Of a stretch of DNA of 36,912 nt, positions 8,121-16,614 are shown piece after piece. The notes below the pieces were generated by a model. That model was not told the origin of the DNA, ran no database searches, and was given only the letters and a program-made list of their open reading frames with translations. How positions within the stretch are numbered: position 1 is the stretch's first letter; every line of letters starts with the position of its first letter. Made by a program: the position numbers and the translations under genes. Source of the DNA: Candidatus Sulfotelmatobacter sp. (GTDB lineage Bacteria; Acidobacteriota; Terriglobia; Terriglobales; Acidobacteriaceae); contig JASHOH010000104.1 in NCBI GenBank assembly GCA_030041215.1, forward strand, positions 1 to 36,912. Reading direction: 5' to 3'.

Positions 8121-8167
8121 ATTAAACGCTACTGCTGCGAGGACGCCGCGTCTGTGACGAAAATCAC
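8121..8167 (-). promoter_or_regulatory. Operator E, promoter of the ABM gene
   Basis: GTGA-CGAAAA-TCAC at 8154-8167 (TGTGA on the left arm), centre 8160.5. On the minus strand TAGCGT (8131-8126) and the overlapping TTTAAT (8126-8121) are candidate -10 boxes, close to class II spacing. Confidence 0.55.
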
Positions 8168-8225
8168 CCAACCGGGTTTGAGGAGAACACAACCCGCATC
8201 GATTCGCATTGTCACACCAGGTGGG

Positions 8226-8268
8226 GTGACGCGGGTCACTGCTAAAGAATCCAAGGCCGCAGGATAGT
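8226..8268 (+). promoter_or_regulatory. Operator F with plus-strand -10
   Basis: GTGA-CGCGGG-TCAC at 8226-8239, centre 8232.5. GATAGT at 8263-8268 is at the class II distance on the plus strand, giving a predicted start near 8275. No plus-strand protein gene follows, so it may drive a non-coding RNA. It may also assist operator E. Confidence 0.45.
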
Positions 8269-8274
8269 TACACA

Positions 8275-8460
8275 CCCCGCCCGGTGCTTTCGGTGGGTGC
8301 TTGGTTCCTTGGTCCTTCAGTTAAGGCGCGTCCGAGCTATGAAGAGGACATCCTGGGGCGGCGTGATGTGGTGTCAGAAGAGCGGTGAAACAAACCACAC
8401 CCTCGCCAGGGTGTCCTTATTTCAGCGCGCAGCGAGCTTGCTGCAGCAACTTCGCTTTTT
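8275..8460 (+). ncRNA. Candidate small RNA between operator F and a terminator
   Basis: About 185 nt from the predicted start after operator F to a terminator-like hairpin. It contains a perfect 7-bp stem (ACACCCT 8397-8403, AGGGTGT 8408-8414). The only open frame, 8297-8482, has no ribosome site, no recognisable features, and its stop lies beyond the terminator. Prediction rests on promoter and terminator geometry only. Confidence 0.28.
8431..8460 (+). terminator. Rho-independent terminator candidate
   Basis: AGCGA and TTGC pair with TCGCT and GCAA around a TGCA loop, with one internal mismatch and one G-T pair, and are followed directly by TTTTT. Confidence 0.5.
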
Positions 8461-8727
8461 AGGGTCACTAAGGCCGAGATAACGGTGGGGGACCAATCAG
8501 ATGACACACTCCTTAGTTACTCTAGATAGAGCTTTGGTGTCCGGATTGCTCCTCCCCGCCACTCAAGATATGCGCTCTTCGCTCGACAACCTGCGCTAAC
8601 ATTCCCTTGGGCTCGGCGAAATGATTCTTGTATTTCCTTATTCGTCAAGGCGCCCCTCCGATAAAGCACTTACGTTATCCGACCAAGACTACAGTCGTTT
8701 GAGGACTATTTGACGAAACCGCAATCG
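8461..8727. other. Non-coding gap, nothing recognised
   Basis: Between the terminator and the end of the alpha/beta hydrolase gene. Frames are short and interrupted on both strands, and I see no operator, hairpin or repeat that stands out. Confidence 0.5.
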
Positions 8728-9534
8728 CTATCCCTCGCCGTCGGTAATTGAATCTGCGAAGCTCGGGAGGGTGCGCAAGAATCGACTGATTGCAGAAAGA
8801 GTAGCTTCGCGCTGGTCTCGATGTGGCGCATGCCTGCAGTCTTCGAGGATGACCGCTAACGTCCAAGGAATTTTCATCTGAATAGCTTCGACCTGCTTGG
8901 CCGTGCCGTATTCGTCCCGAGCTCCTTGAAGCACCAAGACAGGGCAACGAATCGGATCCAAAAATGATTCGATGTTCCAAGCCCGGAATCTTGGGTCCAG
9001 CCAGATATCGTTCCAGCCCCAGAACACCGATTCGACATTCGCGTGATGCCGCGCGAGGCGCTGGGGAAGGTCCGTTTCGCTATATGCTTCGCGTGCCTGG
9101 GCAATACTCGCAACCGATATGTCTTCCACAAAAACGTGAGGCGCTTCCAAAATCAGTCCCGCTGGAGAATTCGGGCAAGTACCAGCATAGATGATTGCAA
9201 TCGATGCGCCGTCGCTGTGCCCGAGGAGAACAGGCCGTTGAATCCCAGCCTGTCGGAGAATATTTGGAAGCACGACTTGCGCCTCGTGATGCATGTAAGA
9301 AACAGGCCGGGGCGCCTCCACGGCATCGGAGGCACCGTGTCCATACCGCGAGTAAACAAATATGCCGGCGCCCGTTTCTTCCGCCAGTTGATACGGAAAA
9401 TCCTTCCAGTGAGAGATCGAGCCGAGTCCCTCGTGAAGCATGACAATTGTTGGGAGGCTTGTTCGACGCGCTTCAAGCTCGAGTGCTTCCAGCCGTCGAC
9501 CATCGACAAGGTAATTGCTTGTGATCGTTCGCAT
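8728..9534 (-). CDS. Alpha/beta hydrolase
   Basis: Serine hydrolase fold, about 268 residues. The nucleophile elbow is GHSDGAS, the acid is probably the Asp in QGARDEYG, and the base the His in DCRHAPH; the oxyanion-hole region is LHEGLGS after a hydrophobic strand. No signal peptide. I choose ATG 9534 because the TTG at 9552 has GAGGG only two bases away. The gene begins right beside the transposase debris, so its native promoter may have been lost. Substrate unknown. Confidence 0.8.
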   Translation of the reverse strand: MRTITSNYLVDGRRLEALELEARRTSLPTIVMLHEGLGSISHWKDFPYQLAEETGAGIFVYSRYGHGASDAVEAPRPVSYMHHEAQVVLPNILRQAGIQRPVLLGHSDGASIAIIYAGTCPNSPAGLILEAPHVFVEDISVASIAQAREAYSETDLPQRLARHHANVESVFWGWNDIWLDPRFRAWNIESFLDPIRCPVLVLQGARDEYGTAKQVEAIQMKIPWTLAVILEDCRHAPHRDQREATLSAISRFLRTLPSFADSITDGEG

Positions 9535-9712
9535 TCGTTGTTCCGTGGACAACCCTCACGGAGGCTGCTCAGGTCTGAATTTTTCCAGCCGCAGTTTTCG
9601 GCAGTGAGAGGATGAATTCGACCCACCGGGGCGCTTTTAGAGCGACTCACGACGAAGTCTTGTTCCCCGGCACTCCAAGAGTAAAGAAGATCGCAAGCGG
9701 AGGACAAGCCAT
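9535..9712. other. Transposon-hydrolase junction, nothing recognised
   Basis: After the transposase homology ends, the same minus frame continues with a sequence I cannot place (SACDLLYSWSAGEQDF and onward) up to the hydrolase start. It is probably decayed insertion-element flank. Confidence 0.4.
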
Positions 9713-10246
9713 GCTGGGGAGTGATGGTGATGCCACGATCCAACAACCATTGCAGAAACTCCCCATTGCCATAGGTCGCATCGGCTGCGATGGAGGCGGG
9801 CTCTCCTCCTTGCCGCTGCACAAAGCGGGTGAGCATGTCTTGTGCGGCCGCCGTCTCCTGACTCATGTGGGCTGCAGTGGCTTGGACTCCCACGATCACG
9901 CAACTATCGTTGTCCACCAAATAGTTGTCGTAGTACCCGAGCCGGGCCGGTGTACCGCCCTTCGTGGCAATAGGTAGAATCGGGGTCGGTGGTCGACACT
10001 TGCTCTTGCTCATGCACCGGTTCTTCTACCGGATTCTGTTGTTCGAGTTCCACTAGATACTGACGCACGGCATAATGGACCTCCGCCGCTTCCGCCAGTT
10101 GCTCCCGGGGAATCCGACTTTCCTTGGCCGCGTTCGCTTCCACGAAACTGCCATCGACCGATAGCTCTTTACCCCGCACCAGTCCTACTTCCACGCACTG
10201 CCGCACGATCTGTTCAAACAACTGCTCGAACAGTTTCGATTCCTGG
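9713..10246 (-). pseudogene. IS1182-type transposase remnant
   Basis: Reads FQESKLFEQLFEQIVRQC, VRGKELSVDGSFVEANA, then TTDPDSTY in one frame and, after a shift at about 9975, ATKGGTPARLGYYDNYLVD, IAADATYGNGEFLQWLLD in the next. These are the middle segments of IS1182/IS5-like DDE transposases: DGSF and the DATYGN block carry two of the catalytic acids. The frame is broken by one extra base in TAT-T-GCC. Both termini are missing, and the element fades out at ITITPQ near 9713. It is inactive debris joined at its N-terminal side to an IS110 fragment. Confidence 0.72.
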
Positions 10247-10247
10247 A

Positions 10248-10334
10248 ACGATCTCCCAGATCCAATCCGATGGTTAATCTCTGCTGGGAAATATTCCTGC
10301 TCTGCTGGGTTCCTACGGTGCTAACCTTCTTCAT
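10248..10334 (-). pseudogene. IS110-family transposase N-terminal remnant
   Basis: ATG at 10334 with AAGGAGA upstream, then MKKVSTVG and RLTIGLDLGDRS, the RuvC-like start of IS110/IS1111 DEDD transposases with the first catalytic Asp. After GDRS the homology stops and the IS1182-type fragment begins in another frame. Only about 29 codons survive. Confidence 0.6.
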
Positions 10335-10575
10335 TGCCGGTCTCCTTTTTTATCTGTGCCTTGAGCACGTCGATAACTTGGGAGCGTACACCGCATCCCG
10401 TCCGGAGACCGGCCTTCTCATCCCATCTGGTTACGTAAATTGACCGAGCATATATACCATCTGCCGATTCCATAGAAGGCTACGTAATCTTTAATATTAG
10501 GCACAATCGGTACAGGCTTGTAACCGTCATCCACTATGCGAAGACGACAGAGGAATGGCAAACTCAAGGGCACGT

Positions 10576-10749
10576 TTACATCCGATCCTTCTTGACGCAC
10601 AAGGAATACGACAATCGCGGTTCGCCCCGGATCCACCGCAATGGATTGATACGGGCGACCACAAACGATCGCAAGTGCGGACTGACTAAGCCGCGTTCTT
10701 TTAGCTTTTTGACTACCGCCGCAACTTTTTCTTCAAGGTCAAGCACCAT
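10576..10749 (-). CDS. Short conserved-looking protein, probably 3'-truncated
   Basis: 57 residues from ATG 10749, 19 bases after the membrane-protein gene, so probably cotranscribed. MVLDLEEKVAAVVKKLKERG is helical, followed by SPHLRSFVVARINPLRWIRGEP. I associate the FVVARxNPLR motif with a short conserved family sometimes labelled ParB-like, but I cannot confirm that. After GEP the sequence changes character and ends soon, so the C-terminal half may have been lost where the transposon debris begins. No strong ribosome site. Confidence 0.4.
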   Translation of the reverse strand: MVLDLEEKVAAVVKKLKERGLVSPHLRSFVVARINPLRWIRGEPRLSYSLCVKKDRM

Positions 10750-10768
10750 CGAAGCGCGCTTTTCATGG

Positions 10769-11164
10769 TCACCGTTGTTCTGGTTTTGGTACCAGAGTCG
10801 TATAAGCCACACGGACAAGCATCCATAGCAGATAGTAAAACCCAGCCATGACGAAGACTGCTAGTCCTCGGACGATCGCTGGCACTGTTATCCCGAGAAT
10901 TCTGGACGGCAGGTTGAGCACGAATGCACCCAACGATCCCGCGATCAATCCCAGAATCGCCCCCCAAATTGGTAGGCGTTGAGGCAACCATACAGCTGGC
11001 GTGACCAACGCCCAAATGCCCCACGCTAGCGGTACAAAGCACCAGATCGTCGTGAGAGGGTAAGCTCTCTGCAAACTCACGGTCGGGATAATCATCAGGG
11101 CAAGGGATCCTAACGCGATGGCGATGGATGCGATTCCACTCGCCGCGACAAATCTTGGAAACAT
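10769..11164 (-). CDS. Four-helix integral membrane protein, unknown function
   Basis: 131 residues with four predicted membrane helices (around 8-28, 36-58, 66-88 and 96-120) and almost no extramembrane sequence, ending in a short basic tail. ATG 11164 is preceded by GGAGGAGG, a very strong ribosome site. Not recognised as a known transporter or enzyme. A small gene follows 19 bases downstream. No operator palindrome lies near its start. Confidence 0.65.
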   Translation of the reverse strand: MFPRFVAASGIASIAIALGSLALMIIPTVSLQRAYPLTTIWCFVPLAWGIWALVTPAVWLPQRLPIWGAILGLIAGSLGAFVLNLPSRILGITVPAIVRGLAVFVMAGFYYLLWMLVRVAYTTLVPKPEQR

Positions 11165-11564
11165 GTGTCCTCCTCCACCGGAGTAGTGAGGCGACGACCA
11201 CTACCTACCTCCTCACGCGAGACTGTGCCCAAGTTAGCCACAAAGGTCGCAGAGGAATGCGATCGTACGCGCTCGCGTCTCCACCACTAGTTTGGTTCCC
11301 CGGAGACGCAGCGTCAGTGATGCTGGCTACTCTTCTCGAAACTCTACGCGGTGCACCCCCGGCCCAGCGAGGATGATCCCCATGCCAGACAAGCGAGGGG
11401 AAACACCAGCCGGAAATACTGCCACGGGTCATATCGGCGTCCTTAGTCACTGCAGATTAGGGTGCGCTGGAGTAGAAAGCTAGCAGGCCGGGAGTCGCCT
11501 GGAAGGCAAGCTCTCAACCCCAGCGCAAAGCGCGCGAACCGAGAATCGGCGACGCCCGGCAAGT
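11165..11564. other. Non-coding gap, nothing recognised
   Basis: About 400 bases with only short frames lacking ribosome sites and recognisable motifs. It leads into operator G. Confidence 0.45.
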
Positions 11565-11607
11565 GTGATCATGGTCACTGCATTCTTCAAAACAACAGGA
11601 GTAATGT
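11565..11607 (+). promoter_or_regulatory. Operator G with class II promoter
   Basis: GTGA-TCATGG-TCAC at 11565-11578 (TGTGA on the left arm), centre 11571.5. TAATGT at 11602-11607 is a -10 at the class II distance, predicting a plus-strand start near 11613. The next gene starts 335 bases later. Confidence 0.6.
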
Positions 11608-11612
11608 GTAGA

Positions 11613-11947
11613 TGTCGACGGCTGAAAGGGTTGGCTAAGTAACATTGACCAGTCCGAAATAGGCCGAGTGATTCGCTCGGTGAGGTAACTCGCTGAGCCA
11701 CCAAACCCGAAAAAACCAGCTGCTGCGGGAAGCAGCCGGGGCTTGGAACCGCAAAAGCGGTAATCGCATCAGGGGCTGTGGTGGTGCACGCATCCACGCT
11801 GTCAACTCGCTCGCATAAGTTGACGGATAGAGCGTAACCAATACCGCAGCTCCTTTTCTTTTGTCCGCCAGGACATCCGACTGAATTGTCAATTCAAGCG
11901 TCCAAGCGATACTTTGTGTGTTAGATGTTCAGGAAGGGAGAATCGCG
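11613..11947 (+). other. Long structured leader or non-coding transcript
   Basis: Region between the predicted start of promoter G and the Met/His-rich gene. It holds several inverted repeats: CCGAG/CTCGG near 11674, GCTGC/GCAGC near 11722, and ACCGC-AAAA-GCGGT near 11752. A T-rich CTCCTTTTCTTTT near 11850 has no clear stem before it. No protein frame with a good ribosome site is seen, apart from a 12-codon frame overlapping the -10. Confidence 0.3.
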
Positions 11948-12340
11948 ATGAAAGTGAAAAGCGTATTACTGGCGCTCCTATTCGGCCTGACGCCACCATT
12001 GTGGGCGCAGGAAGCGCAAGCGCCTCCGACTGGTGGGAGCCAGGCTCGTGCTGAGCAGCGCCAAAAGATGATGGAGATGCATAAACAAGAGATGGAGGCC
12101 ATGAAAGCCGACATCGAGAAGATGAAGTCCTCTCTCGCGCAAATGAAGACGAATGTTGCGGCGATCAAGGACTCTGCCGAGAAAGCACGTTGGCAGACGA
12201 ACGTGGACATGTGGGAAACAGTGGTCAACCACATGGACCGGATGCAGAAGCATATGGAGTCCATGGGACCCGGCATGATGCACCATCCTGGCATGGGTAG
12301 CCCGCCTCCCACTCCGTCCGCTGAGAAGAAACCGCAGTAA
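11948..12340 (+). CDS. Secreted Met/His-rich helical protein
   Basis: 130 residues. Signal peptide MKVKSVLLALLFGLTPPLWA with likely cleavage after LWA, so periplasmic or surface. The mature part is a charged helix with a heptad-like MMEMHKQEMEAMKADIEKMK pattern, then a tail MGPGMMHHPGMG rich in Met and His, which could bind copper or another soft metal, ending in a Pro-rich stretch. GGGAG precedes the ATG by about seven bases. The longer frame from 11918 adds residues before the signal peptide and is unlikely. Function unknown; Met/His tails are common in metal-handling periplasmic proteins. Confidence 0.72.
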   Translation: MKVKSVLLALLFGLTPPLWAQEAQAPPTGGSQARAEQRQKMMEMHKQEMEAMKADIEKMKSSLAQMKTNVAAIKDSAEKARWQTNVDMWETVVNHMDRMQKHMESMGPGMMHHPGMGSPPPTPSAEKKPQ

Positions 12341-12429
12341 ACTGCTCGGGATGAAACCGCCTTCGTGCGGAGACTCTCGCCGGAGAAGGGAGGCTACACG
12401 AGAGAGTTTCGCGACCTCGATCGGCTTCG

Positions 12430-12522
12430 GTGACGCTGATCACGTCGAAACAACCAGCGGTATGCACTGTGAATAAGGAACGTAAGAGCAGTGCTTAAGC
12501 GAGGCCGTGACGGTCGTATAAT
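12430..12522 (+). promoter_or_regulatory. Operator H and TATAAT upstream of the PBP gene
   Basis: GTGA-CGCTGA-TCAC at 12430-12443 (centre 12436.5). A consensus TATAAT lies at 12517-12522, so the transcript would start near 12529 and the operator would be at about -92.5, one of the helical-phase class I positions used by Crp. The predicted 5' leader is very short before GTG 12535. Confidence 0.5.
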
Positions 12523-12534
12523 AAAGAGGTAGCT

Positions 12535-15500
12535 GTGGAGGATGTTGTGGCCTCCGCATCTCGCGTTGTTGCCTTCAGGAACTACTGCGCTAACCCCCTC
12601 GAATTTCTTGCATTCAAGCTGCGGACCCTCCGACTCCATCGCAGTTGCTTGTGGGTATGTGTGGGGACCATCGTCCTAGCTCTAGCAGCAATTGAGCTAC
12701 GCTCCTCCTGGCTCCAATCTCGGATTCTTACAGCGATCTCTCACCGGATGACGTTCTCGGTTCTGCCCGGCCCCAGCGAATCCATTCGCTATACGCGGAG
12801 TGGCCCTTACGACGAACGCCTCGGCTATTCACGCATTCCGGAGTTTATCGAGCGTACCGAGTCGCAAGGTTATGAGATTACAGCGCAGGCACGTCCTTCC
12901 AAGATCTACGTAGCCCTTTCCGATCTGGGCGTTTTCCCGATTTATCACGAGAAGAATGAAGCGGGGCTTGAGATCCTGGACCGTGACGGCAAGTCCTTAT
13001 ACGAGTTTCGCAATCCGGAACAGAGCTATGGAACGTACTCTGAGATCCCTCCAGTTGTTGTCCAGACCCTCCTGTACATTGAAAACCGTGCCATGCTGGA
13101 TCCCCGCTACCCCAGGCGCAATCCGGCGATTCAGTGGCAGCGCCTGTCCCGCGCCATATTCGACTATGGTGTACACACGATCGATCGCAGTCACCCCGTG
13201 ACCGGCGGAAGCACCCTGGCCACACAACTGGAGAAGATGCGCCACTCGACCAAAGGCAGAACGCGGTCGGCAGGGGAAAAGGCCCGGCAGATGTTCTCTG
13301 CATCGCTGCGCGCTTACCAGGACGGTCCACACACGCTGGCGGCGCAGCAGCGCGTCATTCGTGACTATCTTAATTCGCTGCCCCTGGCGGCTGTGCCAGG
13401 GCATGGCGAAGTCATTGGCTTGGGTGAGGGGCTGGAAACCTGGTATGACACCGGTTTCCGCACCACCAATGCACTGCTATGCAAGTCACAAGACGGCCTC
13501 GACGATGTCGAGATGCGAGAGCAGGCGCGCAAGTATCGCGAGGTGCTTTCCCTGCTGCTTGCGACGCGAGCGCCAAACCGTTACCTGGTGCGTCGCTCTG
13601 ACGCATTGGCAGCGCAGACAGATCGCTATCTGCGCCTGCTATCCAAAGAACGAGTAATCTCGGCCCATCTGCGCGATCGGGCGCTACAAGAGCGTCCTGT
13701 CCCGCAGCCTCGGCACAGGAATGTTGCGGTAGACTTCGTTGACCGCAAGGCGCGAGGGCTGGTGCGCACGCCGCTCATCTCTTTACTGGGACTACGAAGC
13801 ACGTATTCGCTCGACCGATTGGACTTGTCGGTTCGCAGTACGGTTGACGGAGCCGCGCAGCAGAATGTGACGCAGTTCTTGCGCAGACTGACGGATCCCA
13901 GCGAGCACCTCACCGCGAATTTGCGACAGCATCGGCTGCTCGCCCAGAGCGATCCGCGTGCTGTGATCTATGGCTTCACGCTCTATGAGCGCAGTCCGGG
14001 GCTGAACCTCTTGCGGGTACAAACCGATAATTTCAATCAGCCCTTGAACATCAACGAAGGCACGAAGCTGGAGCTTGGCTCTACTGCCAAGCTTCGTACC
14101 TTGGTCAACTATCTCCAGATCGTCGAACAATTGCATGAACAATATGCCCATGTTCCGGCCAAAGAACTAGGTTCCCTTACGCCTTCACCAGAAGACCGTT
14201 TGACCAACTGGGCAATCAGCTACCTGTCGACGGCGCGTGACAAAAGCCTGAAGCCGATGCTCGAAGCCGCCCTCGAACGTCAGTATTCGGCAAGTCCGGC
14301 TGAGGGATTTTTCACTGCCGGCGGCCTGCATCACTTTAGAAATTTCGAATCCAGGGACGATCACAGGTCCGTAACTGTCCGCGAGGCATTTGAACGTTCC
14401 GTCAATCTGGCGTTCATCCGCCTGATGAGAGATATCGAGCGTTACTACATGTGCAGGAATGGAGGCGCGTCAGCCGATGCTCTCTTGAACACGAATAGCA
14501 GGCAGCGCCACCAGTACCTCGTCCGCTTCGCGGATGAGGAAGGTCGCGTATTCCTGCGGCGATTCTATGGCAAATACGCGGGTGCCACAGCTGCCCAGGC
14601 ACTTGATGAGTTGGCTCGTAGACTCGATTGGTCTCCGGTTCGTCTGGCCGTAGTTTATCGCTCTATACGACCGGAAGCGAGCGTCGCAGAGTTTACGACT
14701 TTCCTCCGCGCCCATCTGCGTGTACCCGTTCAGTCCAATCAGCAGTTCGCAGCCCTGTATGAGCAATACGGCGCCGACAAGTTCAATCTTGCGGACCGGG
14801 GATACCTGGCACGTGTCCATCCGCTGGAACTGTGGCTGGTCTGGTACCTCACCGAACATCCGAAGGCGACCCTTGCCGAAGTTGTGAGTGCAAGTGCGAA
14901 TGAACGGCAGCAGAGCTACGCGTGGCTATTCCGAACCCATCACAAAAAAGCGCAGGATCTGCGCATTCGCATTCTTATGGAGGAGGATGCGTTCAAAGAG
15001 ATCTGGCGCGAGTGGACCCGTGTCGGATATCCATTCGCGCGCTTGGTGTCCTCCTATGCCACCGCCATCGGCGTCTCGGGTGACACCCCTGCGGCTTTGG
15101 CTGAACTGCTGGGAATCATCGTGAACGGCGGGATGCGCTATCCACATACCGCCATCGATCAGTTGCGTTTTGCTGAAAACACGCCCATGGAGACCGTGCT
15201 CAGGCGGCAACCGGGGAAAGGTCAAAGAGTGTTATCGGCGGATATTGCTGCCCTCGTGCGCCAGGAATTGATACAGGTAGTTGCCAGTGGCACAGCACGC
15301 CGCGCCTGCTGTGGTTTTGTAATGAGTGATCGCTCCATCGTGCCGCTGGGCGGCAAAACTGGTACCGGGGACAATCGAATCAAGAGTTTCGCTTCCGGCG
15401 GACGGTTAGTCGATTCGCGAGTGGCGAATCGCACGGCCGTTTTTGCGTTCATCATCGGCGATCGCTTCTTCGGCACTGTGATCGTACTCGTTCCGGGAGA

Positions 15501-15591
15501 CGCTGCCAGGAACTACGAATTCACCAGTTCGCTCCCGGTACAGATCTTCAAGGACTTGGAACCGACGTTGAGGCCGTTATTGGAGCACTGA
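12535..15591 (+). CDS. Class A penicillin-binding protein (transglycosylase/transpeptidase), large
   Basis: Polymerises and cross-links peptidoglycan. One N-terminal membrane helix (about residues 36-58) anchors it. The GT51 region has YIENRAML (about 181), GGSTLATQLEK (about 223) and AGEKARQM. The transpeptidase has SxxK as STAK (about 515), SxN as SVN (about 620) and KTGTGDN (about 939). 1018 residues is long for the family: roughly 300 residues separate SxN from KTG, containing extra helical sequence I cannot assign. Start GTG 12535 has AGAGGT nearby; no better ATG is available. It stands alone, with operator H upstream, which would tie cell-wall synthesis to the same signal as the other operators. 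Confidence 0.85.
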   Translation: MEDVVASASRVVAFRNYCANPLEFLAFKLRTLRLHRSCLWVCVGTIVLALAAIELRSSWLQSRILTAISHRMTFSVLPGPSESIRYTRSGPYDERLGYSRIPEFIERTESQGYEITAQARPSKIYVALSDLGVFPIYHEKNEAGLEILDRDGKSLYEFRNPEQSYGTYSEIPPVVVQTLLYIENRAMLDPRYPRRNPAIQWQRLSRAIFDYGVHTIDRSHPVTGGSTLATQLEKMRHSTKGRTRSAGEKARQMFSASLRAYQDGPHTLAAQQRVIRDYLNSLPLAAVPGHGEVIGLGEGLETWYDTGFRTTNALLCKSQDGLDDVEMREQARKYREVLSLLLATRAPNRYLVRRSDALAAQTDRYLRLLSKERVISAHLRDRALQERPVPQPRHRNVAVDFVDRKARGLVRTPLISLLGLRSTYSLDRLDLSVRSTVDGAAQQNVTQFLRRLTDPSEHLTANLRQHRLLAQSDPRAVIYGFTLYERSPGLNLLRVQTDNFNQPLNINEGTKLELGSTAKLRTLVNYLQIVEQLHEQYAHVPAKELGSLTPSPEDRLTNWAISYLSTARDKSLKPMLEAALERQYSASPAEGFFTAGGLHHFRNFESRDDHRSVTVREAFERSVNLAFIRLMRDIERYYMCRNGGASADALLNTNSRQRHQYLVRFADEEGRVFLRRFYGKYAGATAAQALDELARRLDWSPVRLAVVYRSIRPEASVAEFTTFLRAHLRVPVQSNQQFAALYEQYGADKFNLADRGYLARVHPLELWLVWYLTEHPKATLAEVVSASANERQQSYAWLFRTHHKKAQDLRIRILMEEDAFKEIWREWTRVGYPFARLVSSYATAIGVSGDTPAALAELLGIIVNGGMRYPHTAIDQLRFAENTPMETVLRRQPGKGQRVLSADIAALVRQELIQVVASGTARRACCGFVMSDRSIVPLGGKTGTGDNRIKSFASGGRLVDSRVANRTAVFAFIIGDRFFGTVIVLVPGDAARNYEFTSSLPVQIFKDLEPTLRPLLEH

Positions 15592-15704
15592 CGTATTGGA
15601 CTGCAAGGAGTCGTTTCCGCTGCAGATCGCTCTCAAAGTGACGCCGTGACGACCGCCAATCAACAACAGGGTGCAGGGGATGTCACAAGTCTCACTCGCG
15701 GTTT

Positions 15705-16529
15705 ATGGCGAGATGTGCGCTCAAATCGTATGTGGTCATGTTGCCAGTGCTGGTCTGCCTGCAAGCCATCTATGCCCAGCACCCACAGCCGACAAAGGGC
15801 GCCCAAGCGCTCGTACGCGAAGTGGTCAAGAACGAACTTCAGGCGCAGCAAGGCGATCAGAGCCGCTGGAGGTATGTTTTGCGGGAGGAGCAGCGAGGCA
15901 TCAACCAGACAAAGGAGGTGATAGAGACGAGCGAGGGCGTGCTGTCCCGCACTGTCGCAGAAGACAGCCGAACGCTTACGGCTCAACAACAGCGGCGGGA
16001 AGATCAAGGCCTGCAGCAGCTAATTCGGAATCCAACTGAGCTAAGGAGGCAAAAACAAGAACAGGAACGTGACGAACAAAAAGAGCAGCAGCTCCTGGCA
16101 ATGATGCCTGATGGATTTCTTTACCAGTACGAGTGGAGCGACGGCCGAAGCATCGGCCTCAGCTTTCGTCCCAATCCCGCTTTCCCACCGCTGACCCGGG
16201 AGGCTGCCGTGTTCCACGCCATGGAAGGGACGATGATCGTCGACGAGTCGACCAAGCGCCTAAAGGAGCTGCGCGGCCGTCTCGTGCGCGATGTGGTGTT
16301 CGGGTGGGGCATCCTGGGACGGCTCCACAAGGGTGGCGTGTTTGAGGTGCGCCAAGACGAGGTGGCAGCTGGTCATTGGGAAGTGACAGTGGTTGATGTG
16401 CATATAACAGGCAAGGCACTTTTCTTTAAGACCATTGGTGAAGAGCAGCACGAGGAACGTAGCCACTTCCGGGAGGTTCCAGGGAATTTAGACCTGGTGC
16501 AGGCAGTGGAGATGTTGAAACAGAACTAG
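15705..16529 (+). CDS. Secreted protein of unknown function
   Basis: 274 residues. The N-terminus MARCALKSYVVMLPVLVCLQAIYA looks like a signal peptide cleaved near AQHPQ. A long charged coiled-coil-like region follows (about 60-130, many Gln/Glu/Arg), then a globular part with SIGLSFRPNPAFPP, VFHAMEGTMIVDE, RLKELRGRLVRDVVFGWGILG and a late HFREVP. The globular half resembles acidobacterial conserved periplasmic proteins of no known role. It is 113 bases after the PBP and on the same strand, but with its own gap, so an operon is possible only. Weak ribosome site. Confidence 0.68.
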   Translation: MARCALKSYVVMLPVLVCLQAIYAQHPQPTKGAQALVREVVKNELQAQQGDQSRWRYVLREEQRGINQTKEVIETSEGVLSRTVAEDSRTLTAQQQRREDQGLQQLIRNPTELRRQKQEQERDEQKEQQLLAMMPDGFLYQYEWSDGRSIGLSFRPNPAFPPLTREAAVFHAMEGTMIVDESTKRLKELRGRLVRDVVFGWGILGRLHKGGVFEVRQDEVAAGHWEVTVVDVHITGKALFFKTIGEEQHEERSHFREVPGNLDLVQAVEMLKQN

Positions 16530-16614
16530 CGTTGCCAGTATCACCGGCACATCGGCGCAGCTTTGAGTCGCGTGGGTGCAATCACTGCTGAGCGCGAGGG
16601 AACCCAATAACGTA

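Noticed and set aside
8297..8482. 61-aa plus-strand frame
   Set aside because: No ribosome site or family features, and its stop lies beyond the terminator.
11604..11642. 12-codon frame with AGGAG upstream
   Set aside because: Its start overlaps the -10 of promoter G, so it would not be inside the predicted transcript.
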